A DNA stretch of 21,906 nucleotides from positions 1 to 21,906 of the forward strand of contig JAHHTM010000007.1 of NCBI GenBank assembly GCA_020024675.1, written 5' to 3'. The notes under the pieces were generated by a model, which was not told the DNA's origin, searched no databases, and saw only the letters and a program-made list of their open reading frames with translations. The stretch comes from Muricomes sp. Its GTDB lineage: Bacteria; Bacillota; Clostridia; Lachnospirales; Lachnospiraceae. Below are positions 14,095-21,886 of this stretch, piece by piece (the stretch's first letter is position 1; every line of letters starts with the position of its first letter). Position numbers and translations under genes: made by a program.

Positions 14095-16470
14095 TTATTT
14101 AAATTCTACAATAGTAACCCCTGCATCACCTTCGCCAAATTCTGCCAAGTGATAGGATTTCACATGTTTCTGTTTGCGGAGATATTCGTGGATCCCTTTT
14201 CTAAGAGCGCCAGTTCCTTTTCCGTGCACGACACGTACAGAATTAAGGTGAGAGAGTAATGCATCATCCAGATATTTGTCAAGTTCTGAAACTGCTTCAT
14301 CAACTGTTTTTCCAAGAAGATTAATTTCCGGACTTACAGAAAGAGATTTGCTCATTCTAAGTTTACTGCGTCCGGAACCTGTTTTGCTTTTTGGAGTGTA
14401 AGAAGGTGTCTCTTCTATAATCTCAAGATCAGAGATGTTGACTTGAGAACGAAGGATTCCCATTTGTACAGTTACATTGCCTTTGGCATCTGGTTTTGAA
14501 CTTATAGTTCCGCTAAGATTAAGACTTAATACTTTGACAGCTTCTCCAAGTTTAAAATCAGAAGGTTTGTAAGTTCGTTTCTGTTTTTGGACTTTCAGAC
14601 CATTTGAAGTAGAAGTTTCTTTCATTTTCTGACGGAGACGTTCACGTTCTCTTTCCATTTCAGCAACAGAAATATTTTCTTTGCCGAATTTTCGGAAGTT
14701 TTTCATTGTTTCATCTGCCAGGTCTTTTGCCTCACGCAAAATAATTCCGGCTTTTTCTTTTGCCTCATTCAAGATACGCTCTTTTTGCTCTTCTAATTTC
14801 TCATTTTTGCGTTTGGCTTCGGATCTTAAGAGTTCAATTTCACGTTTGTATGCATTGATTTCTTCGTGCTCTTTTTCGATTGTACGTTTACTATTTTCAA
14901 GGTCAGTTAACAAATCTTCAAAAGAAACGTCCTGTTCTGAGAGTAATTTTTTCGCATCTTCAATAATAAAATCAGGAAGTCCAAGTTTACCGGAAATAGC
15001 AAAAGCATTACTTTTTCCAGGAATACCAATGAGTAGACGATAAGTAGGACGAAGACTTTCAACATCAAATTCACAGCAGGCATTTTCAACACCAGGGGTA
15101 GAAAGTGCGTAGACTTTTAATTCACTATAATGTGTAGTGGCCATCGTACGGATATCACGGCTGTGAAGATAAGAAAGAATAGAAGTAGCAAGAGCAGCTC
15201 CTTCTGTAGGATCCGTGCCAGCACCAAGTTCATCAAATAATACAAGAGAATTCTGATCTACATCTTTTAAAAACGAAACAATATTTGTCATGTGAGAAGA
15301 AAAAGTACTAAGGCTTTGCTCAATACTCTGCTCATCTCCTATATCAGCATAAATTTGATCAAAAACAGCAATTTCTGAACGGCTGGCAGCAGGAATATGA
15401 AGACCTGCCTGCCCCATAAGTGTAAAAAGGCCCACTGTTTTTAAGGAAACAGTCTTACCACCGGTATTTGGTCCCGTAACAATAAGCAATGTAAAATCTT
15501 TTCCTAAAGAAACGGTAATAGGAACTACTTTTTTTGAATCCAGAAGTGGATGGCGTCCATCACGAATGTGAATGTAGCCTTCTGTATTTAAAACAGGACG
15601 ACTGGCATTCATGGAAAGAGCCAGAGCACCACGGGCAAAAATATAATCTAATTCTGTCAGCACTTTATAGTTGGTGTGTATTTCTTCGACATATTGTGCG
15701 GTTTCTTCGCTAAGTTTTGCAAGAATGACTTGTATTTCTTCTTGCTCTTTTGCATAAAGTTCTTTCAAATCGTTGTTAAGTTTTACAACAGACATAGGTT
15801 CAATAAACAGAGTTGATCCAGAAGAAGACTGATCGTGGATCATTCCTTGTACATGACTTCGATATTCTGCTTTGACAGGAACACAATACCTGTCACCACG
15901 CATGGTGATAATGGCGTCCTGAAGATACGTTCTAAGTGGTCCGTTAACAAGAGTGGATAATGTATCATGAACTTTATCGTTTAGATGTCCGATATTTCTT
16001 CGAATGTTGCGTAACGTACTACTGGCATCATCACTGATTTCATCTTCATAAGGAATACATCTTTCGATTTCTGTGGTCAGTGGTGTCAAAGGTTCTAACT
16101 GATCAAAGAACTGGTCAAGACAATCCGGTAATTCATCTACCGTTTCATGTCTTCCATAAGCTTTTACTTTTGCAGCAGTTTGAAGAAGTTTACAAATACG
16201 TAAAAGTTCACCACTTCCAATCGTGCCGCCAATTTCAAGACGCTTTACAGATTCTCCCACAGGAAAAGCATTGCTAAATGAAATGTGTCCCTTTTTAATA
16301 ATACGACCAAAAGCGGCTTCGGTCTGTTCCTGAAGTGTATTGATCTTCTGGATATCCGTATATGGATGAATACGTCTGCAAAGCTGGCGACCGCGCATAG
16401 AAGAAGCCTTTTCTTCCAGTAAAGTAACGATTTTATCAAATTCTAATTTATATAATGTTTTTTGATTCAT
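14095..16470 (-). CDS. mutS2: endonuclease MutS2 with Smr domain
   Basis: A 791-residue MutS2. The N-terminal core and clamp regions precede an ABC-type ATPase domain with Walker A GPNTGGKT at 333-340 and Walker B LVLFDELGAGTD with Asp413-Glu414. A long charged coiled-coil stretch covers about 515-620. The C-terminal Smr nuclease domain (about 713-791) has the INLLGKTVDEA and VVHGKGTGALRKGI motifs. It lacks the mismatch-recognition domain of MutS. In various species MutS2 suppresses recombination, cleaves branched DNA, or acts on collided ribosomes as an Smr/RQC factor. GGTGAT lies 4 bases before the start. It heads an apparent operon with the two-component genes. Confidence 0.95.
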   Translation of the reverse strand: MNQKTLYKLEFDKIVTLLEEKASSMRGRQLCRRIHPYTDIQKINTLQEQTEAAFGRIIKKGHISFSNAFPVGESVKRLEIGGTIGSGELLRICKLLQTAAKVKAYGRHETVDELPDCLDQFFDQLEPLTPLTTEIERCIPYEDEISDDASSTLRNIRRNIGHLNDKVHDTLSTLVNGPLRTYLQDAIITMRGDRYCVPVKAEYRSHVQGMIHDQSSSGSTLFIEPMSVVKLNNDLKELYAKEQEEIQVILAKLSEETAQYVEEIHTNYKVLTELDYIFARGALALSMNASRPVLNTEGYIHIRDGRHPLLDSKKVVPITVSLGKDFTLLIVTGPNTGGKTVSLKTVGLFTLMGQAGLHIPAASRSEIAVFDQIYADIGDEQSIEQSLSTFSSHMTNIVSFLKDVDQNSLVLFDELGAGTDPTEGAALATSILSYLHSRDIRTMATTHYSELKVYALSTPGVENACCEFDVESLRPTYRLLIGIPGKSNAFAISGKLGLPDFIIEDAKKLLSEQDVSFEDLLTDLENSKRTIEKEHEEINAYKREIELLRSEAKRKNEKLEEQKERILNEAKEKAGIILREAKDLADETMKNFRKFGKENISVAEMERERERLRQKMKETSTSNGLKVQKQKRTYKPSDFKLGEAVKVLSLNLSGTISSKPDAKGNVTVQMGILRSQVNISDLEIIEETPSYTPKSKTGSGRSKLRMSKSLSVSPEINLLGKTVDEAVSELDKYLDDALLSHLNSVRVVHGKGTGALRKGIHEYLRKQKHVKSYHLAEFGEGDAGVTIVEFK

Positions 16471-16501
16471 AATATCACCTTTTTAATTCATTTATACGTA
16501 C

Positions 16502-16530
16502 ATTCTACCTTATTTTGCCTACATTGAAAA
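16502..16530 (-). promoter_or_regulatory. predicted promoter of mutS2 (minus strand)
   Basis: On the minus strand, TTTTCA (16525-16530) and TAGAAT (16502-16507) are 17 bases apart, about 31 bases before the mutS2 ATG. Both boxes are reasonable matches. It is divergent to the plus-strand promoter that begins at 16540. Confidence 0.5.
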
Positions 16531-16539
16531 GGATAAATA

Positions 16540-16568
16540 TTGAACAATCAGAGGGAATCAGTTATACT
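16540..16568 (+). promoter_or_regulatory. sigma-A-type promoter of the HtrA-like gene
   Basis: TTGAAC at 16540-16545 and TATACT at 16563-16568 are 17 bases apart, 23 bases before the start codon. Its -35 box is only 9 bases from the -35 box of the divergent mutS2 promoter. Confidence 0.75.
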
Positions 16569-16591
16569 ATAAATCAAAGGAGATAAAGCCA

Positions 16592-17869
16592 ATGTCATAT
16601 GATAAAAACCCAAAAGATAAGCAGAATACCCCTTTAGAGGAAGAAGAAAAGGATGAATTTCCTTTCCTTCAGGAAACAATAAAAGCAGATTCGCATAAAA
16701 AAAATATTTATATGCAAAGTCTGAAGATTGGTATATTAGGTTTGGTGTTTGGAATGTGTGCCTGCCTTGGCTTTTTTTCACTGAAACCATGGATGGACAG
16801 TAAATTTAAAGAAGAGCCAAAACAAGTTAGCATACCAGAAGATGAAGAACCAGTACAAGATAAAGTAGAGCCATGCAATCTACGGATCGTAACACCACCA
16901 GAACTAAATGCAGACAATTTCAACCAGATGATGGAAAGTATTTATGGTATTGCAAAAAAAGCTAGTCGAGGCATTGTTTCAGTAGAAAGTATTCAGCCTA
17001 TTCATATTGGGGAGCCTAATTCCTCTGTTAAAGCGACTGGGCTTATAGTTGCTGATAACAATCAGGAATTGCTGATTTTGTGTAGTGATACGGTTTGTGA
17101 TGACGCAGACTTATGGCAGATTACTTTTTCCGATAATAAGACTTACGAAGCTTTTTTAAAAAAACAGGATAAAGTAAGCAAACTTGCAGTATTTTCTATT
17201 CCAAAACAACAACTTAAAAAAGAGACATGGAATTCTTTGCAAATTGCAAGTCTGGGCAATTCTAATTTTGTGACAAAAGGTGAATTTGTGATCGCGGTAG
17301 GAAATTTGTATGATAACTCCGAAGGGGTTGGATATGGTGTGATTAATTCAAATGAACACTATGAAGTGCTTACGGATAGAAGATACAATGTACTTACGAC
17401 GGACATTTCAGCATCCGCGTCTGGAACAGGAGTGATATTTAATCTCGGGGGTGATGTGATCGGTATGATCAATCCAGGGATCACAAAAGACACAGATACA
17501 GGATTTGTAAAAGCAATTGCTATTTCAGATATAAAAGCAACACTTGAATTTCTTGTAAATGGAGAGAATATACCATACATTGGCATACAAGGATCAACAG
17601 TTGATCGTAAGATTGCAGGTCAGGAAAATATGCCATCAGGCATTTATGTCGCTCAGGTTCAGCCTGATTCACCTGCCATGTCAGCAGGAATTCAAAGCGG
17701 GGATATAATTTATGAACTTGCGGGGATACCTGTAACAGAATTGCAATCTTATGAAAGAGTAGTTTATAATTGTAAAAAAGATCAGGTAGTCACAGTGAAA
17801 GGAAAACGGCTAGGTGCCGATGGATATGTAGATATTGATTTTACGATAACAATTGGCTGTAATGAATAA
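16592..17869 (+). CDS. HtrA-like PDZ protein, probably catalytically inactive
   Basis: A 425-residue membrane-anchored protein with an acidic cytoplasmic N-terminus (about 1-38), one membrane segment (about 43-64), an acidic linker, a trypsin-like domain of HtrA layout (about 110-325) and a PDZ domain (about 328-423, with QPDSPAMSAGIQSGDII). The protease domain keeps the HtrA framework but not the triad. By my alignment the His position (ILTNNHVV in active enzymes) is Thr167 in ILCSDTVC, the Asp of DLAV is Lys197 in KLAVF, and the GNSGG serine falls on Gly278 in ASGTG before NLGGDVIG. Ser277 is adjacent, so one position is uncertain. It may bind rather than cut misfolded or surface proteins. 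AAAGGAGAT precedes the start. Confidence 0.82.
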   Translation: MSYDKNPKDKQNTPLEEEEKDEFPFLQETIKADSHKKNIYMQSLKIGILGLVFGMCACLGFFSLKPWMDSKFKEEPKQVSIPEDEEPVQDKVEPCNLRIVTPPELNADNFNQMMESIYGIAKKASRGIVSVESIQPIHIGEPNSSVKATGLIVADNNQELLILCSDTVCDDADLWQITFSDNKTYEAFLKKQDKVSKLAVFSIPKQQLKKETWNSLQIASLGNSNFVTKGEFVIAVGNLYDNSEGVGYGVINSNEHYEVLTDRRYNVLTTDISASASGTGVIFNLGGDVIGMINPGITKDTDTGFVKAIAISDIKATLEFLVNGENIPYIGIQGSTVDRKIAGQENMPSGIYVAQVQPDSPAMSAGIQSGDIIYELAGIPVTELQSYERVVYNCKKDQVVTVKGKRLGADGYVDIDFTITIGCNE

Positions 17870-17880
17870 CAATTAAGAAC

Positions 17881-17903
17881 AGCTGTCGGGCTAACCGGCA
17901 GCT
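17881..17903 (+). repeat. intercistronic hairpin without T-run
   Basis: A GC-rich 9-bp stem, AGCTGTCGG with CCGGCAGCT (one G-U pair, loop of 5), lies 12 bases after the HtrA-like stop. It is followed by AAACTT rather than a T-run, so it is unlikely to be a full terminator and may protect the upstream RNA or attenuate transcription into yhaM. Confidence 0.5.
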
Positions 17904-17938
17904 AAACTTATGAATAGGTAAAAGAAGGGAGATCAATC

Positions 17939-18880
17939 ATGATATACATAAAAGACTTACATGAAAGAGATATTATACGTGGAATATATCTTTGTAAGAG
18001 TAAACGATCCGCAGAGACAAGAAATGGAAAGGCTTATGATAATGTACTTCTTCAAGATAAGACAGGTACACTTGATGGAAAAGTATGGGATCCTAATTCG
18101 CAGGGGATTGCTGATTATGATGAAAAAGACTTCATTGAAGTGTATGGCGAAGTGATCAATTATAATAATAATCTTCAGATGAATATTAAGCAGATAAGAA
18201 AAGCAGATGAGGGAGAATATGATCCGGCCGATTATATGCCAACTACAGAAAAAAGTGTAGACAGCATGTATCAGGAACTGTGTTCTTATATTAAAGCAAT
18301 CTCTAATACATATCTTCGTCAGACAGTAGAATTTTATTTTGTAAAAGATGAGAAGTTTATCAAGAGATTTAAAGCACATTCAGCAGCAAAGACAGTACAT
18401 CATGGATTTTCAGGCGGACTTCTTGAACATACATTAAGTGTAGTAAAAATGTGCGAATATTTTGCAGACCATTATCCATTGTTAAACAGAGACCTGCTTT
18501 ATACAGCAGCGATTTGTCATGATATTGGCAAAACAAAAGAGCTTTCAAGTTTTCCAGATAATGACTACACAGATGATGGACAACTTTTAGGACATATTGT
18601 TATGGGCGTGGAGATGGTTACAGAGGCAGTGCGTTCTATTCCGGGATATCCGGAAAAACTTGCAAGTGAATTGAAACACTGTATTGTTGCACACCACGGT
18701 GAACTGGAATATGGTTCTCCAAAAAAACCGGCACTTGCAGAAGCAGTTGCATTAAATCTCGCAGATAATGCAGACGCAAGATTACAGACATTGACAGAAT
18801 TATTCAAAGATAAAACAGGAACTGACTGGTTAGGATTTAATAGATTGTTTGATTCAAATATGAGAAAAACATCGATATAA
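17939..18880 (+). CDS. yhaM: YhaM-type 3'-5' exoribonuclease (OB fold plus HD domain)
   Basis: A 313-residue protein of the YhaM/Cbf1 family. An N-terminal OB fold (about 12-88: RNGKAYDNVLLQDKTGTLDGKVW) would bind nucleic acid. It is followed by an HD-family hydrolase domain (about 145-285) with the metal ligands His164 (LLEHTL), His194-Asp195 (CHDIGK), His219, His252 or His253 (VAHHGE) and a late Asp in NLADNADA. YhaM trims RNA, and in some reports DNA, from the 3' end using manganese. The sequence is intact and of normal length. AAGGGAGAT precedes the start. It lies 17 bases before rlmD and probably shares transcription with it. Family confidence is high; the exact substrate in this species is not shown. 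Confidence 0.9.
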   Translation: MIYIKDLHERDIIRGIYLCKSKRSAETRNGKAYDNVLLQDKTGTLDGKVWDPNSQGIADYDEKDFIEVYGEVINYNNNLQMNIKQIRKADEGEYDPADYMPTTEKSVDSMYQELCSYIKAISNTYLRQTVEFYFVKDEKFIKRFKAHSAAKTVHHGFSGGLLEHTLSVVKMCEYFADHYPLLNRDLLYTAAICHDIGKTKELSSFPDNDYTDDGQLLGHIVMGVEMVTEAVRSIPGYPEKLASELKHCIVAHHGELEYGSPKKPALAEAVALNLADNADARLQTLTELFKDKTGTDWLGFNRLFDSNMRKTSI

Positions 18881-18897
18881 ATAAAGAGGAAATCCAA

Positions 18898-20283
18898 ATG
18901 CAGAAAAATGAAATTGTTACAGTTACAATAGAAGACATTGGCGTAAATGGAGAAGGAATCGGAAAAATAAATGGATATACACTGTTTATCAAAGATGCCA
19001 TAATCGGAGATATTGTAGAAGCAAAGCTGATGAAGGCTAAGAAAAATTATGGATATGCTCGTTTGATGAAGATTATTTCTCCGTCGGCATTCCGTGTAGA
19101 TCCAAAATGTGCATATGCACGTAAATGCGGTGGATGTCAAATTCAGGAAATGTCTTATGAAAAGCAACTGGAATTTAAGAATCATAAGATCAAAGGAAAT
19201 CTAGAAAGAATAGGTGGATTTTCGTCAGAAGTTATTTCTAAAGTGATGGAACCAATTGTGGGTATGGAAAATCCATTTTATTACAGAAATAAAGCACAAT
19301 TTCCGTTTGGCACAGACAAAGAAGGAAACCCGGTTACAGGGTTTTACGCGGGACGTACGCATGATATCATTGCAAATACAAATTGCTCATTAGGAGTTTC
19401 TGTCAACAAACAGATTCTTGAACAGATTCTTGAATTTATGAAAAAATTCAGGATTAAATCTTATGATGAAAAAACAGGAAAAGGATTGATTCGTCATGTG
19501 CTGATTCGTTATGGTTTTACTACAAAAGAAATCATGGTGTGTCTGATAATTAATGGAAAAAAAATCCCACACAGTGATGTGTTGATTGAAATGCTATGTC
19601 AGATAGAAGGCATGAGGAGTATTACATTCAGCAGTAATATGAAGAATACCAACGTAATCATGGGGGAGTCCTATGAGGTGTTGTGGGGGCAAGGATATAT
19701 TACTGATTACATAGGAAAAATCAGATATCAGATTTCGCCATTATCCTTTTATCAGGTCAATCCAGTACAGACTGAAAAACTATATGAACTTGCTCTTGAA
19801 TATGCCAATCTGAAAGGACATGAAACGGTGTGGGATCTTTATTGTGGAATAGGAACTATTTCATTATTCCTTGCACAGAAAGCCCGTCAGGTTTATGGGG
19901 TAGAAATTATACCACAGGCAATTGAAGATGCAAAAAGTAATGCGAATATCAATGAAATAAAAAATGCGGAATTTTATGTTGGAAAAGCAGAAGAAGTTCT
20001 TCCTTCATATTATGAAGAATATGAAAAAATACATGGTACAAAAGCACATGCAGATGTGATTGTTGTAGATCCACCAAGAAAAGGGTGTGAAGAGACTCTG
20101 CTAAAGACAATGGTAGATATGCATCCAGAACGGATTGTGTATGTAAGTTGTGACAGTGCGACACTGGCAAGAGATTTGAGATATCTTTGTGAACATGGAT
20201 ATACGCTTGATAAAGTCAGAGGCGTTGACCAGTTTCCAATGAGCGTTCATGTTGAGACAGTAGTTCTTCTGTCACAAATATAA
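18898..20283 (+). CDS. rlmD: 23S rRNA (uracil-C5)-methyltransferase RlmD/RlmCD type
   Basis: A 461-residue SAM-dependent RNA methyltransferase of the TrmA/RumA family, which makes 5-methyluridine in 23S rRNA (U1939, and in some Firmicutes also U747). The N-terminal TRAM domain is at about 1-60. A 4Fe-4S site is formed by Cys71, Cys77, Cys80 and Cys163. The SAM motif is VWDLYCGIGTISLFLA at 311-326, DPPRKG lies at 391-396, the catalytic nucleophile is Cys418 in YVSCDSATLARDL, and Glu452 in HVETVVLL is the likely general base. GAGGAA precedes the start. TrmA-type tRNA modification is possible but the TRAM domain and iron-sulfur site favour the rRNA enzyme. Confidence 0.93.
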   Translation: MQKNEIVTVTIEDIGVNGEGIGKINGYTLFIKDAIIGDIVEAKLMKAKKNYGYARLMKIISPSAFRVDPKCAYARKCGGCQIQEMSYEKQLEFKNHKIKGNLERIGGFSSEVISKVMEPIVGMENPFYYRNKAQFPFGTDKEGNPVTGFYAGRTHDIIANTNCSLGVSVNKQILEQILEFMKKFRIKSYDEKTGKGLIRHVLIRYGFTTKEIMVCLIINGKKIPHSDVLIEMLCQIEGMRSITFSSNMKNTNVIMGESYEVLWGQGYITDYIGKIRYQISPLSFYQVNPVQTEKLYELALEYANLKGHETVWDLYCGIGTISLFLAQKARQVYGVEIIPQAIEDAKSNANINEIKNAEFYVGKAEEVLPSYYEEYEKIHGTKAHADVIVVDPPRKGCEETLLKTMVDMHPERIVYVSCDSATLARDLRYLCEHGYTLDKVRGVDQFPMSVHVETVVLLSQI

Positions 20284-20285
20284 GT

Positions 20286-20376
20286 TAGATTCAGGAACAC
20301 CCAAGAGAATGATCTAGAATGTGAGTACGGTTGAAATGGTCTACTGCTGAATCTGTATGTTGTATTTAGTATACAG
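20286..20376 (+). other. foldable element after rlmD, unidentified
   Basis: The 195-base gap between rlmD and the antiporter gene opens with TAGATTCAG (20286-20294), matched by CTGAATCTG (20347-20355), a 9-pair closing stem around 52 bases. Inside, AGAATG occurs twice with ATCT between. A second hairpin pairs CTGTATG (20353-20359) with TATACAG (20370-20376) and overlaps the end of the first, so the two could be alternatives. I recognise no Rfam family. The second hairpin is followed by TTTC, so it could be a weak terminator for rlmD. Confidence 0.35.
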
Positions 20377-20404
20377 TTTCGGGATAAAGATAAAAGACGA
20401 TTTT

Positions 20405-20439
20405 TTGATAAAAAGATATAATATCAGTTATGGTATTAA
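20405..20439 (+). promoter_or_regulatory. possible promoter of the antiporter gene
   Basis: TTGATA at 20405-20410 with TATGGT at 20429-20434 (18 bases) is one option. A perfect TATAAT at 20417-20422 without a good -35 box is another. Either lies 40-65 bases before the start codon. Confidence 0.4.
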
Positions 20440-20478
20440 GTTTTGGTTTTATTCATAAGTTGAAAGAGGGAAATATAT

Positions 20479-21651
20479 ATGGAATATACTTATTTATTAG
20501 TGTTGGCATTAATATTGTTGTCTACAAAAATTCTAGGTGTGGCATCTGAAAAGATTCACATGCCACAGGTAGTAGGTGCACTGCTGGCAGGTATTATTTT
20601 AGGACCAAGTGGTCTGGGGGTGATGCACAGCTCAGACTTTCTTGTTAAGACTGCAGAGATTGGCGTTATCATGCTGATGTTTACGGCAGGAATTGATACA
20701 GATCTGTCGGAATTAAAACGAACGGGTGCGAAATCTTTTGTAGTTGCTGTTATGGGAGTTTTTGTTCCACTTATCATTTGTGGAGCGTTGTATTTCTTCT
20801 TCTTTGGACAGGAACTTACATTTGAAAATATTCTAAAAGCGGCCTTTGTTGGTTCTGTATTCTCAGCTACATCCGTTTCTATTACCGTAGAAACGCTTAA
20901 TGAAATGGGAAAATTGAAAACGACTACAGGAACGGTATTGTTATCAGCTGCACTTATTGATGACATTTTAGGTATTGTAGTGCTTTCTGTTCTTAGTGGA
21001 TTAAGTACAGGAAATTCAAATCCACTTATTGTTATTGTGCGTATAGCAGTATTCTTTGTATTTACTTTTGCTGTAGGATGGATCATGAATAAAGTATTTA
21101 CTTCCATTGCTGAAGTTCATTGGCACAGTCGTCGAGTTGCTATCTGGGCACTTGCATTTTGTCTTATCATGGCATATTGTGCAGAAGCACTGTTTGGTGT
21201 TGCTGATATCACAGGAGCCTATTTCGCAGGATTAATTCTTTGTAACGTCACAAAATGTCGTCAGTTCGTTGCAAAGAAGTTTACAGTAACTGCATACATG
21301 GTGTTTACACCAGTGTTTTTTGCCAGTGTAGGAATGAAAACAAATCTTCGCACCATGAATTCAAGTATTTTGATATTTGCTGTATTTTTGGTAATTGGTG
21401 CGGTTGTTTCTAAGATCATAGGATGTGGATTGGGAGCTAAGATGTGTAAATTTACAAATCATCAGGCTTTGGTAATTGGTACAGGGATGGTTGCACGTAG
21501 TGAAGTTGCACTTATGGTTGCACAAAAGGGTATTGATGCAGGTATGATCGACTCGACGATCTTACCCGCAATTATTGTAAGTGTTATTGCATCCGCCTTA
21601 ATTACTCCAATTCTTCTTAAATTAGAAATTGCACATGGTTCAGAACTATAA
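20479..21651 (+). CDS. CPA2-family cation/proton antiporter
   Basis: A 390-residue membrane protein of the Na_H_Exchanger family (Kef/NapA-like, CPA2), with hydrophobic segments along its entire length. Visible family motifs are the N-terminal KIHMPQVVGALLAGIILGPS (26-45), MLMFTAGIDTDL (65-76) and the double aspartate Asp161-Asp162 in ALIDDILG, the ion-binding pair. Two adjacent Asp residues are associated with electrogenic exchange in NapA-like members, whereas Kef proteins usually have Gln-Asp. The protein stops after the membrane domain, with no RCK/TrkA nucleotide-binding domain, so it lacks the cytosolic gating module of KefB/C. It should exchange Na+ or K+ for protons across the membrane; the ion is undetermined. 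GAGGGAAAT precedes the start. A strong terminator follows the stop. Confidence 0.88.
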   Translation: MEYTYLLVLALILLSTKILGVASEKIHMPQVVGALLAGIILGPSGLGVMHSSDFLVKTAEIGVIMLMFTAGIDTDLSELKRTGAKSFVVAVMGVFVPLIICGALYFFFFGQELTFENILKAAFVGSVFSATSVSITVETLNEMGKLKTTTGTVLLSAALIDDILGIVVLSVLSGLSTGNSNPLIVIVRIAVFFVFTFAVGWIMNKVFTSIAEVHWHSRRVAIWALAFCLIMAYCAEALFGVADITGAYFAGLILCNVTKCRQFVAKKFTVTAYMVFTPVFFASVGMKTNLRTMNSSILIFAVFLVIGAVVSKIIGCGLGAKMCKFTNHQALVIGTGMVARSEVALMVAQKGIDAGMIDSTILPAIIVSVIASALITPILLKLEIAHGSEL

Positions 21652-21697
21652 AAAACCTGTCTGGTGAGTTATTACTCATCAGACAGGTCTTTTTTTA
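21652..21697. terminator. bidirectional terminator between antiporter and PspC genes
   Basis: A 15-bp stem (21655-21669 with 21674-21688, loop TATT, one G-U pair) is flanked by As before and by seven Ts (21690-21696) after. It can terminate the antiporter on the plus strand and the convergent PspC gene on the minus strand. The T-run overlaps the PspC stop codon. Confidence 0.88.
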
Positions 21698-21886
21698 ATA
21701 TTCGTCAGGAATGATTATTGCCGCAATAAAGTAAGCAAGAAATCCGGTCCCAAGACTGAAGCATGTAACAAGAGCAACGCCTAGTCTTATTAAAGTAGGG
21801 TCAATGTCAAAGTACTCTGCAATTCCACCACACACACCACAAAGTTTTCGATTTGTTTTTGATCTGTAAAGTCTTTTACCTGTCAT
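21695..21886 (-). CDS. small PspC-domain membrane protein
   Basis: A 63-residue protein that is essentially one PspC domain: KRLYRSKTNRKLCGVCGGIAEYF followed by DIDPTLIRLGVAL and a membrane segment (about 32-59). PspC domains occur in membrane stress-response systems. Stand-alone copies of this length are common in Firmicutes and are of unknown specific role, often regulated by cell envelope stress. The start follows GGAGAG with 7 bases between. Its promoter lies beyond the window edge, so operon membership cannot be judged. The neighbour on the other strand is convergent. Confidence 0.92.
   Translation of the reverse strand: MTGKRLYRSKTNRKLCGVCGGIAEYFDIDPTLIRLGVALVTCFSLGTGFLAYFIAAIIIPDEY

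Noticed and set aside
14681..15043. Open frame of 120 codons on the plus strand opposite mutS2
   Set aside because: Ser/Phe-rich antisense translation of the Lys/Glu-rich coiled-coil part of mutS2, with no homology signal or ribosome binding site.
20240..20350. Attachment site of an integrated element at the 3' end of rlmD
   Set aside because: rumA/rlmD 3' ends are known integration sites in streptococci, and the gap contains a partial look-alike (GTTGAAATGGT near 20330) of the gene end (GTTGAGACAGT), but identity is too low and no integrase or cargo is present.
20284..20478. c-di-AMP (ydaO) riboswitch before the antiporter
   Set aside because: Plausible by function, but I could not find the conserved GGGG-rich and AAUCC-like segments of that riboswitch.
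20556..21107. Open frame of 183 codons on the minus strand opposite the antiporter gene
   Set aside because: The plus-strand frame matches a known antiporter family from end to end; the antisense frame has no recognisable motif.
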